Assembly: GCA_900540385.1 (NCBI GenBank)
Contig: UQFY01000006.1
Coordinates: forward strand, 21,533-85,532
Reading direction: 5' to 3'
Origin: an uncultured Mollicutes bacterium
GTDB lineage: Bacteria > Bacillota_I > Bacilli_A > RFN20 > CAG-826
Length of the DNA stretch: 64,000 nt
The notes below the pieces were generated by a model. It saw only the letters and a list, made by a program, of their open reading frames with translations, ran no database searches and was not told where the DNA came from. Each line of letters starts with the position of its first letter. Position 1 is the first letter of the stretch. Positions 39,625 through 47,391 of this stretch are shown one piece after another. The translations under genes were made by a program, and so were the position numbers.

Positions 39625-41868
39625 ATGAGTAAACAAGTATTCCAAATGGAATTTGAAGGTCGTCACCTTCAAATCGAAACCGGAGAGATCGCCAAACAAG
39701 CCGACGGCGCGGTCTTAGTCCGTTTCGGTGACACAGTCGTTTTATCAACGGCTTGCTGCGCCGATGAACCAAAAGGAGGAGATTTCTTCCCTCTTACTGT
39801 CGACTATATCGAAAAACAATACGCTTCTGGTAAAATTCCTCAAAGTTTTTTAAGAAGAGAAGGATCCCCAGACGCACATCAAACCTTAAGTGCCCGTTTA
39901 ATTGACCGTCCAATCCGTCCTTTATTCGCCGAAGGTTTCCGTAACGAAGTTCAAATCGTGAACACCGTTATGTCCTGTGACCCAGCCGCTCCACAAGAAA
40001 TGGCTGCTATGCTCGGCGCTTCTTTAGCACTTTGCATTTCTAACATTCCATTCGATGGCCCAATCGCTGGCGTTGTCGTTGGAAGAATCAATGGTCAAAT
40101 GATTATTGACCCAAGTGTCGAAGAAAAAGCACTCTCCGATATTAACTTAACTGTTGCTGGTACCAAAGATGCCATCATGATGGTCGAAGCTGGTGCAGCC
40201 GAAGTTCCAGAAGAAGAAATGCTTGACGCTATCATGTTTGGTCATGAAGCTATCAAGAAACTTTGTGCTTTCCAAGAAGAAATCATTAAAGCGGTTGGCA
40301 AGCCAAAACGCCACATCGATCTTTATGCTCCAGATGAAACCATTAAGAACGACATCTATTCTCGTATCAATGATCGCATGGTCGATGCTATCGATCACAC
40401 GATGGATAAGCTTGAAAGACAAGACAAGATCGATGCTTTGAAGAATGAAATCCTTGATGATTATGACGCAAGAGAATATGCCAACGAAAAAGAGCATGCT
40501 CAAACCATGCTTATGGTCGAAGATATTCTCGAAGGAATGGTCGCAAAAGAAGTTCGTCGTCTTATCATTGAAGATAAGGTTAGACCAGATGGCCGTAAAG
40601 TCGATGAGATCCGTCCATTAAACGCCCAAATCGATTTGCTTCCAAGAGCTCATGGTTCGGCTATGTTCACCCGTGGACAAACCCAAGTCATTTCGACTAC
40701 AACCTTAGGCCCTCTTTCTGATGCTCAAATCATTGATTCTCTTACTGGCGAAGCTGATAAGACCTTCATGCATCAATATAACTTCCCACCATATTCTGTC
40801 GGTGAAATTGGCAGAATGGGCCGTCCAGGTCGTCGTGAAATTGGACATGGTGCCTTAGGTGAGAGAGCTCTTAGCTATGTGATTCCTTCGATTGAGGATT
40901 TCCCTTATACAATTCGTTGCGTTGCTGATGTTGTGGAATCTAACGGTTCTTCTTCTCAAGCTTCGATTTGCGCTTCTTGCTTGTCCCTTATGGCAGCAGG
41001 TGTCCCAATCAAGAACGTTGTTTCTGGTATTGCCATGGGCTTAATCACTGATGATCCAAGCCGTGCACCAGATAAAGAGAACAATCATTACACCATCCTT
41101 ACCGATATCCAAGGCATGGAAGATCACTTCGGTGATATGGACTTCAAATGTGCTGGTACCGTGAAAGGCATTACCGCCCTTCAAATGGATATTAAGATCC
41201 ATGGCGTTACAAGAGATGTTCTTTCTGAAGCTCTTGCCCAAGCTAACAAAGCACGTGCTGAGATTCGTGAAGTGATGGAAGCTTGCATCCCTGAACCACG
41301 TAAAGAAGTCAGCAAATATGCCCCTAAGATGGTTACCTTCCATATTGATCCAGATAAGATCCGTGATGTTATCGGAACAGGCGGAAAGGTGATTAACGAT
41401 ATCATCGCCTCTTGCGGACAAGTGAAGATTGATGTTGAAGATTCTGGCAAAGTCACCATTTATCACACCGATAAAGAGATGATTGAAAAAGCCAAACAAA
41501 GAATCGACGATATCGTCCGTGAAGCTAAAGTTGGTGAAATTTATGAAGGAAAGGTTACTCGTGTTGAAAACTACGGTGCCTTCGTCAACCTCTTTGGCGA
41601 TACCGATGGACTTTGCCACGTATCCCGCTTAGATTGGAAATATATCGATGATGCAACAAATGTCGTCAAAGTCGGCGATGTTCTCAAAGTTGTCGTTATT
41701 GGCTTAGAGGATGGAAAGATCAAACTCTCTCATCGTGAATTCATCGAAAAACCAGCCGATTATGTGGAACGCCCAGCAAGAAGTGAACGTCCAGCCAGTA
41801 AAGGTGGCAAGGATAACGGACACCGTCCATCCAACCACAACGGCCCACGTAATAACAACCGTCACTAA
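39625..41868 (+). CDS. pnp: Polynucleotide phosphorylase
   Basis: This 3'-to-5' phosphorolytic exoribonuclease is a trimer in RNA decay. It has 747 residues. The first RNase PH domain (about 10-215) is followed by a helical linker and the second RNase PH domain (about 310-540; 'RADGRKVDEIRPL'-type start 'RPDGRKVDEIRPLNAQIDLLPRAHGSAMFTRGQTQ'). Then come KH ('IDPDKIRDVIGTGGKVINDI') and S1 ('VGEIYEGKVTRVENYGAFVNLFGDTDGLCHVSRL') domains and a short basic, Gly/Asn-rich tail. It sits right after rpsO, the classic rpsO-pnp pair, now separated by the IS element. Confidence 0.96.
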   Translation: MSKQVFQMEFEGRHLQIETGEIAKQADGAVLVRFGDTVVLSTACCADEPKGGDFFPLTVDYIEKQYASGKIPQSFLRREGSPDAHQTLSARLIDRPIRPLFAEGFRNEVQIVNTVMSCDPAAPQEMAAMLGASLALCISNIPFDGPIAGVVVGRINGQMIIDPSVEEKALSDINLTVAGTKDAIMMVEAGAAEVPEEEMLDAIMFGHEAIKKLCAFQEEIIKAVGKPKRHIDLYAPDETIKNDIYSRINDRMVDAIDHTMDKLERQDKIDALKNEILDDYDAREYANEKEHAQTMLMVEDILEGMVAKEVRRLIIEDKVRPDGRKVDEIRPLNAQIDLLPRAHGSAMFTRGQTQVISTTTLGPLSDAQIIDSLTGEADKTFMHQYNFPPYSVGEIGRMGRPGRREIGHGALGERALSYVIPSIEDFPYTIRCVADVVESNGSSSQASICASCLSLMAAGVPIKNVVSGIAMGLITDDPSRAPDKENNHYTILTDIQGMEDHFGDMDFKCAGTVKGITALQMDIKIHGVTRDVLSEALAQANKARAEIREVMEACIPEPRKEVSKYAPKMVTFHIDPDKIRDVIGTGGKVINDIIASCGQVKIDVEDSGKVTIYHTDKEMIEKAKQRIDDIVREAKVGEIYEGKVTRVENYGAFVNLFGDTDGLCHVSRLDWKYIDDATNVVKVGDVLKVVVIGLEDGKIKLSHREFIEKPADYVERPARSERPASKGGKDNGHRPSNHNGPRNNNRH

Positions 41869-41882
41869 TTCTCTTTGCATTT

Positions 41883-41914
41883 GACCTCACTCTTGAGTGG
41901 GGTCTTTTCTTTTT
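41883..41914 (+). terminator. Terminator of pnp
   Basis: GACCTCACTC (41883-41892) pairs with GAGTGGGGTC (41895-41904) with one G-U pair, and TTTTCTTTTT follows. Confidence 0.85.
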
Positions 41915-41974
41915 GAACTTTTTACCGATTATTTTATTCCAAAATGTAAGCCCTTTCTTTATAATAGAAATATT

Positions 41975-43420
41975 ATGTTGGACGTATTAATTATAGGAGC
42001 TGGAGCGGTTGGTTCTTTTATTGCCAGGAGCCTTTCACGTTATGAGCTCGATATTTTGGTTCTTGAAAAAGAAAATGATGTTGGCAATGTGACTTCGATG
42101 GCAAATTCTGCCATATGCCATTCTGGATACGATCCCTTACCTGGAAGCAGAAAAGCCAAATTCAATGTTCTTGGAAACAGAATGATGAAAAAGGTTTGTG
42201 AAGAACTGGATGTGCCTTTTTTCGGTTGCGGAACCTTGACGATTGCCTTAGAAGAAGGTCAGATTCCTCTTTTAAAAGATTTAAAAAATAGAGGGGAAAT
42301 GAATGGCGTTCCAACAGAGCTTCTTACAAAAGAAGAGGTCCAAAAGATGGAACCGAATATCAATCCGGAAGTGAAAGGAGCTCTTTTTTGCCCAACAGGA
42401 GCGATTATCTCTCCTTTTGAGTTAACGGCACATGCGATGGAAAACGCGTGCGATAATGGTGTGAAACTTCACTTGGATGAAGAAGTCGTTTCCATTACTC
42501 CTTTAGAAAACGGTGCTTTTTTATGTAAAACCAATAAAGGTAGCTATGAAAGCAAGGTTGTTATCAATGCGGCAGGCCTTCATTCGGATGATATTGCAAA
42601 GATGATTGAGCCTATCTCATGGCGCATTATTCCTCGAAAAGGCGAATATTTTGTTTTGGATCACTATGCAAAAGGCTTGGTAAATCATGTTCTTTTCCCA
42701 TTGCCATCCGAAAAAGGAAAAGGAATTTTGGTTACGATGACCACATCCGGCAATTATCTAGTGGGGCCATCTAGCGAAGTTCAAAACGAAAAAGAAGACT
42801 TCTCAACGGATACAATGACTTTGAATAATATTAGAAAAGAAGCAACAAAACTTGTTCCGAATATTCCTTTCAATCAGCAAATTCGTGTTTTTGCTGGTGT
42901 TAGAGCGACCCCATCAACGCATGATTTCATCATTGAAGCATCCAAGACTTATCCACATTTTATCAATGTTGCAGGTATTGAATCGCCTGGTTTGGCTTCT
43001 TCTCCAGCCATTGGAGAATATGTGGCTAAGGAACTTGTAGGAAACATCTTTCCTTTAAAGGAAAAAGAAAACTACAACCCACGCGTTCGTCCATATCAAA
43101 AATTGAAGGAAATGAGCATTGAAGAAAGAAATAAACTCATTCAAGAAAATAAAGATTATGGCCATATTATCTGCGATTGCGAGAAAATCTCTGTCGGAGA
43201 AATAATGGATGTGCTTTCTCGAAGTATTCCTGTTAAGACCATTAAGGGCGTAAAGAAAAGAACCCGTGCTGGTTTTGGCAAATGCCAAGGAGGTTTTTGC
43301 CAGCCAAAAGTCATTTCTTTGCTAGCCAAGAAGTGGAATATCTCTCCTTTAGAAGTTCTTTATGATAAGGATGATAGCGAGATTTTAGAATACGAAGTCA
43401 AGAAGGAGGAAGGAAGATGA
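41975..43420 (+). CDS. FAD-dependent oxidoreductase with C-terminal [2Fe-2S]-like domain (GlpA-like)
   Basis: This 481-residue protein has an N-terminal Rossmann motif 'VLIIGAGAVGSFIARSL' with a DAO-type fold ('KRFGVRATPSTHDFII'-like region near 305). A C-terminal BFD-type motif has four Cys: 'ICDCEKISVGEI ... GFGKCQGGFCQPK'. This architecture is found in anaerobic glycerol-3-phosphate dehydrogenase (GlpA-like) and related opine/hydroxyglutarate oxidases. The upstream frame (41897) lacks support; the ATG at 41975 lies 9 nt after TATAAT (41960-41965) and has no Shine-Dalgarno, so it is probably leaderless. The next gene overlaps its stop (ATGA). It is the first gene of a three-gene redox set. 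Confidence 0.8.
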   Translation: MLDVLIIGAGAVGSFIARSLSRYELDILVLEKENDVGNVTSMANSAICHSGYDPLPGSRKAKFNVLGNRMMKKVCEELDVPFFGCGTLTIALEEGQIPLLKDLKNRGEMNGVPTELLTKEEVQKMEPNINPEVKGALFCPTGAIISPFELTAHAMENACDNGVKLHLDEEVVSITPLENGAFLCKTNKGSYESKVVINAAGLHSDDIAKMIEPISWRIIPRKGEYFVLDHYAKGLVNHVLFPLPSEKGKGILVTMTTSGNYLVGPSSEVQNEKEDFSTDTMTLNNIRKEATKLVPNIPFNQQIRVFAGVRATPSTHDFIIEASKTYPHFINVAGIESPGLASSPAIGEYVAKELVGNIFPLKEKENYNPRVRPYQKLKEMSIEERNKLIQENKDYGHIICDCEKISVGEIMDVLSRSIPVKTIKGVKKRTRAGFGKCQGGFCQPKVISLLAKKWNISPLEVLYDKDDSEILEYEVKKEEGR

Positions 43421-44682
43421 AAAAAAGAGATTTGCTTATCATCGGTGGCGGAAGTGCCGGCATGGCCGCAGCTTTAGCAGCCTATGATAAAGGAATAAGA
43501 GACATCCTCATTCTTGAAAGAAATGAATTTTTAGGCGGTATTTTAAACCAATGCATCCATAACGGATTCGGTTTGGCCTTATTTAAAGAAGAGCTAACCG
43601 GACCAGAATTTGCGGATCGTTTTATCGAAAAGATAAAAGAAAAAGGAATCGAATATAAACTAAACACCTATGTTACATCGATTTCATCGGATAAAATTGT
43701 TACCTTTTCTTCCGAAGACGGAGGTATAGAAGAAATTCAAGCGAAAGCAATCGTTATGGCTGCTGGGTGTTATGAAAGAAATGCAGGCGCTATCGGAATT
43801 CCCGGTGATAGACCGGCGGGTATTCTAACAGCTGGGCAAGCCCAATTGTTTTTAAACGAATATGGCTATATGGTCGGCAAGCGCGTTTTTATCCTTGGAA
43901 GCGGCGATATTGGCTTAATTATGGCTAGACGTCTTACCTTAGAAGGAGCAAAGGTCCTTGGCGTAGCCGAAATTTGTCCTTGGTCAAACGGGCTTAACCG
44001 TAATATGGTTCAATGCCTCTATGATTATGATATCCCTTTATATTTAAGCCATACGGTTATAAAAGCGGAAGGAAAATCCCGTTTAGAGAAGGTCGTCATT
44101 GCTCAAGTGGATGATAAAAAGCAACCTATTGTCGGTACGGAAAAAGAGTTTGATTGCGATACTTTGATTCTTTCTATTGGATTAATTCCTAACAATGATT
44201 TATTAAAAGATGCGGGCGCAAAAACTTCTTCATCTCGTGGTGCATTAGTCAATGAAAACTATGAAACAACCATTCCTGGAATCTTTAGCTGCGGCAATGT
44301 CCTTCATGTCCATGATTTGGTCGATAATGTTGCGTTGGAAGCGAAAGTGGCAGGAGAGAATGCGGCAAATTATCTTCAAAAGGGATTAACGCATTCAAAA
44401 GAGGTAATTCTTACGAAAGCGGGATTTGGCATAGGTTATGTTATCCCTGACCTAATTGATCTTGCCTCTTCCCCAGAATCGATTGATTTTAAATTCCGCG
44501 TTCGCCAGCCATCGAAGAATGTTTATATCGTTTATAAACTGAATGGCGAAGTCATTAAAAAAGTGTTTAAACCTGTGATTATACCTAGTGAAATGGAAAT
44601 CGAAAAAATGCCTAAAAATCTACTAAAAACTAGCCAAGGAGTTTTAGATGTTTCCTTAATTGCTAAGGAGGAGATGAAATGA
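43417..44682 (+). CDS. FAD/NAD(P)-dependent oxidoreductase (second subunit)
   Basis: This 421-residue pyridine nucleotide-disulfide-type flavoprotein has an N-terminal 'LLIIGGGSAGMAAALAAY', 'GCYERNAGAIGIPGDRPAG' (about 110-128), a second nucleotide-binding motif 'RVFILGSGDIGLIMARRL' (about 155-172) and 'ALEAKVAGENAANYL' at the FAD end. In Thermotoga-type sets this subunit pairs with a GlpA-like protein and a DUF1667 protein to oxidise glycerol-3-phosphate. It overlaps both neighbours by 4 nt, so the three are translated as a unit. Confidence 0.82.
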   Translation: MKKRDLLIIGGGSAGMAAALAAYDKGIRDILILERNEFLGGILNQCIHNGFGLALFKEELTGPEFADRFIEKIKEKGIEYKLNTYVTSISSDKIVTFSSEDGGIEEIQAKAIVMAAGCYERNAGAIGIPGDRPAGILTAGQAQLFLNEYGYMVGKRVFILGSGDIGLIMARRLTLEGAKVLGVAEICPWSNGLNRNMVQCLYDYDIPLYLSHTVIKAEGKSRLEKVVIAQVDDKKQPIVGTEKEFDCDTLILSIGLIPNNDLLKDAGAKTSSSRGALVNENYETTIPGIFSCGNVLHVHDLVDNVALEAKVAGENAANYLQKGLTHSKEVILTKAGFGIGYVIPDLIDLASSPESIDFKFRVRQPSKNVYIVYKLNGEVIKKVFKPVIIPSEMEIEKMPKNLLKTSQGVLDVSLIAKEEMK

Positions 44683-45029
44683 AAGAACTCATTTGTATCT
44701 GCTGTCCAAGAGGCTGTCATCTTCAAGTGGACGAGTCTTTGAATGTTACGGGAAATTTTTGCCCTAGAGGGGCGGCATACGGCAAACAAGAAATCTCTAA
44801 CCCTACGCGTGTGGTTACTTCGACAGTCCGCATTTCTGATGCTTCTTTAGCGATGTGTCCAGTGAAAACCAAAGACCCTATTCCAAAAAGAAAGATAATG
44901 GACGTCATGCAGTCAATTAATAAAGTTCATATCGTTGCGCCTGTGTATATTGGAGATGTTATAATTCCTAATGTTTGCGGAACGGGAGTAGATGTTATTT
45001 CCACCCGCAACATGGAGAAAATAAAATGA
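44679..45029 (+). CDS. DUF1667 protein (small subunit of the flavoprotein set)
   Basis: This 116-residue protein has four Cys at the start, 'LICICCPRGCHL' and 'NFCPRGAAYG', a rubredoxin-like or Zn/Fe-binding pattern typical of DUF1667. 'MCPVKTKDPIPKRKIMDVMQSINKV' follows. DUF1667 genes lie next to GlpA-like and flavoprotein genes in anaerobes, as here. Its stop overlaps the start of the phosphodiesterase (ATGA). Confidence 0.85.
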   Translation: MKELICICCPRGCHLQVDESLNVTGNFCPRGAAYGKQEISNPTRVVTSTVRISDASLAMCPVKTKDPIPKRKIMDVMQSINKVHIVAPVYIGDVIIPNVCGTGVDVISTRNMEKIK

Positions 45030-45568
45030 AAATCTTAATTGCTTCGGATATACATGGTCGTGTCGAAAGAATGAAAATGCTTGAAGAAAGAATTGCTGAA
45101 TTCGAGCCTGATCGGATTTTCCTTCTAGGCGATTATCTTTATAACGGCCCAAGGAATGGGGTTCCTAATGATTATGAGCCTATGGAAGTAAGCAAGATGT
45201 TAAATCAATATGCTTCCAAGATCATTGGAGTGCGCGGCAATTGTGATTCCCGTGTCGATGGAATGCTTCTAGCCTTTCCTTTAGAAGATTGCCCACGTTT
45301 TGAAATGAATGGCCATTTCTTTGACCTATATCATGGAGATGAGTATTCCATCGCTCTTCTAAAAGCACAAAAAGGCGACATTCTTGTTTCTGGGCATACT
45401 CACATCCAAGTTTTAGAAAAGAAAGACGGCATGATTTGGCTAAATCCTGGTTCCATTTCCTTCCCGAAAGGTGGCAATGAAGCCTCCTATGCAACAATAG
45501 AAGATGACCTCATCACAATTCGTAAAGAGGTAGACGCTTCACCGATAAAAGAATTATCCATTGACTAG
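45026..45568 (+). CDS. YfcE-type metallophosphodiesterase
   Basis: This 180-residue calcineurin-like phosphoesterase of the MJ0936/YfcE family has 'IASDIHGRVERM' (Asp8, His10), 'FLLGDYLYNGP' (Asp near 35), 'GVRGNCDSRVD' (Asn/Asp), 'LYHGDEYSI' and 'VSGHTHIQ' (His pair). The physiological substrate is not clear. The ATG at 45026 overlaps the DUF1667 stop; the longer frame from 44975 would run through that gene. It is probably the last gene of the operon starting at 41975. Confidence 0.88.
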   Translation: MKILIASDIHGRVERMKMLEERIAEFEPDRIFLLGDYLYNGPRNGVPNDYEPMEVSKMLNQYASKIIGVRGNCDSRVDGMLLAFPLEDCPRFEMNGHFFDLYHGDEYSIALLKAQKGDILVSGHTHIQVLEKKDGMIWLNPGSISFPKGGNEASYATIEDDLITIRKEVDASPIKELSID

Positions 45569-45590
45569 CTCCTTGCTTAAGGGGCTTTTC
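45567..45590 (+). terminator. Terminator of the 41975-45568 operon
   Basis: AGCTCCTT (45567-45574) pairs with AAGGGGCT (45579-45586) around GCTT, followed by TTTCTTTTTT. Confidence 0.85.
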
Positions 45591-45634
45591 TTTTTTCGAA
45601 AAACATTGCATGTCATATTCCTAAAAAAGAGGGT

Positions 45635-45674
45635 AAAGATTATAATAATCTTTGGAAATGCCTAATTTTTAGGC
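45635..45674 (+). promoter_or_regulatory. Promoter with palindromic -10 and leader hairpin before the RNase J-like gene
   Basis: AAAGATTATAATAATCTTT (45635-45653) is a perfect 9-bp inverted repeat centred on TATAAT (45641-45646). GCCTAA/TTAGGC (45660-45674) forms a hairpin in the short leader. This could be an operator plus a structured leader. Confidence 0.55.
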
Positions 45675-45698
45675 GTAGAAAAGGATGATTGAGTATTT

Positions 45699-47372
45699 AT
45701 GAGCGATAAAGTGAAAATATTTGCCCTCGGCGGTTTAGACGAAGACGGAAAGAATTGCACCGTTGTTGAAGTAAACGATGAGATATATGTTGTTGGATGC
45801 GGCATTAAATATCCAGATAAAACAATGCCTGGAATTGATTTCGTTATTCCAAATTTTTCTTACCTTCAAGAAAATAAAAACCGCGTAAAAGCTTATCTTT
45901 TACCACACGGACATGATGATGAAGTGGGGGCTTTGGCATACATCTATAAAGATGTTCCAGCACCAATCTACGGTTCGAAAGTTACGACCGAAATGTTTAA
46001 GAACTTTGCTAAGCACGTTGGGAATGGCGATGTGAAATTTGATTTTCACGTTGTGAATCCATCTTGCACCTTTTATATCGGAAAACGTAAGATTTCTTTC
46101 TTCCAAACCTCGCATAATATTGCTCAATCAAGCGGTATTGCGATTTCTTCCGATTTAGGAAATATCGTTTTCACTTCTGATTTTGTTATCGAAAATAACG
46201 CTTCTGCATCTTATTTAACCGATTTGAATATGATTGCTAAGATTGCGGAAGATAAAACCCTTGTGCTTTGCCCAGAATCGGTTTTTGCCGACAAACTTGG
46301 GTATACCGCACCTAAATATAAGCTCACTCCGCTTATCGAAAAGAACGTAAAAGACGCACTTGGACGCGTTTTCGTTGCAATGTTTGGATCGAATTTTTAT
46401 AACATCGACGAAGTTTTGCAAATGGCGGTTGCCGCTCATAAACGCGTTATCCCATATGATGAAGAAACGGCTGAAACCTTAAAAAATATGCAACAATCTG
46501 GACAATTCTTATTGCCTAGAGAAAATTATGCCTCTAATGAGGACATTCATCGTTATCGTGCCCAAGACATCGTCGTTTTAATGCTCGGCTATGGCACAAG
46601 GCTTTATCGTAAAATTGCCCTTTTAGCTTCTGGACAATCCGAAAGCGGACGTCTTGTTTCTTTAGATGAAAACGATTCTTTTATCATGGCTTGCCCTTCG
46701 AATGACAACACGGAAATGGAAGCGACAGATGCTTTAGATGAACTTTATCGTAGTGGTTGTCACGTTACGAATATCAGCAAAAAGGTCTTCTTTAGAATGC
46801 ATGCCTCCGAAGAAGACTTAAAGATGATGATTTCCTTGCTTCATCCAAAGTACTACATCCCATTAAAAGGATATTTCAAGGATTTGCTTACCAATGCTGA
46901 AGTCTCTTTGAAAATGGGTGGAAATTTAACTCATCAATCCGTTTTCCTTCTTGAAAATGGAACCTGTGTCCATTTTGACGAAAAGGGAGCCGATGTGGTA
47001 CCTGATGAGATCCCTCATGGCGATCTTATGATCGATGGCATCGGGGTCGGAGACGTTGGATCGGCTGTTCTTGAAGATCGTCAAAAGCTCTCTCAAGGCG
47101 TAGTGATTATGGCCGTTACCCTAGAAAAAGGCACCCATAAAGTCATTGGAACGCCTGATATTCAATTCCGTGGTTTAGTGATGATGGGGGATGGAGAAGC
47201 CTTACTTAGAGATGTCACAAAGGTGTTTAACGAAACGCTTAGAGAAGATTTAGCTCGCGGCAATATGAGTCTAGATGAAATTAAAGATGACCTTTATGAC
47301 CACACTTTCCGTGTCATTCGTCGTCAAACTGGCAAAGAACCGATGGTTTTGCCTCTTTTAATTGAAAAATAA
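45699..47372 (+). CDS. RNase J family protein with degraded metal site (RNase J2-like)
   Basis: This 557-residue protein has the MBL + beta-CASP + C-terminal domain layout of RNase J. The metal motif normally HxHxDH reads 'LPHGHDDEVG' (His70, His72, Asp74, Glu75), so the second-metal His is Glu. 'SHNIAQS' keeps His139, and 'TSDF' keeps Asp161. The later 'HVSGH' region is 'FFRMHAS' (only His368), and the final His of 'P-V-H-G' is Lys390. Such changes suggest a non-catalytic or weak subunit, as B. subtilis RNase J2 is relative to J1; J1 should be elsewhere. It opens a run with ftsK. Confidence 0.85.
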   Translation: MSDKVKIFALGGLDEDGKNCTVVEVNDEIYVVGCGIKYPDKTMPGIDFVIPNFSYLQENKNRVKAYLLPHGHDDEVGALAYIYKDVPAPIYGSKVTTEMFKNFAKHVGNGDVKFDFHVVNPSCTFYIGKRKISFFQTSHNIAQSSGIAISSDLGNIVFTSDFVIENNASASYLTDLNMIAKIAEDKTLVLCPESVFADKLGYTAPKYKLTPLIEKNVKDALGRVFVAMFGSNFYNIDEVLQMAVAAHKRVIPYDEETAETLKNMQQSGQFLLPRENYASNEDIHRYRAQDIVVLMLGYGTRLYRKIALLASGQSESGRLVSLDENDSFIMACPSNDNTEMEATDALDELYRSGCHVTNISKKVFFRMHASEEDLKMMISLLHPKYYIPLKGYFKDLLTNAEVSLKMGGNLTHQSVFLLENGTCVHFDEKGADVVPDEIPHGDLMIDGIGVGDVGSAVLEDRQKLSQGVVIMAVTLEKGTHKVIGTPDIQFRGLVMMGDGEALLRDVTKVFNETLREDLARGNMSLDEIKDDLYDHTFRVIRRQTGKEPMVLPLLIEK

Positions 47373-47391
47373 GTTTCGTGAGGGGGAAGAT

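Noticed and set aside
45606..45646. TTGCAT-TATAAT promoter pair before the RNase J-like gene
   Set aside because: The spacing is 29 nt, too long for one promoter; only the -10 is kept.
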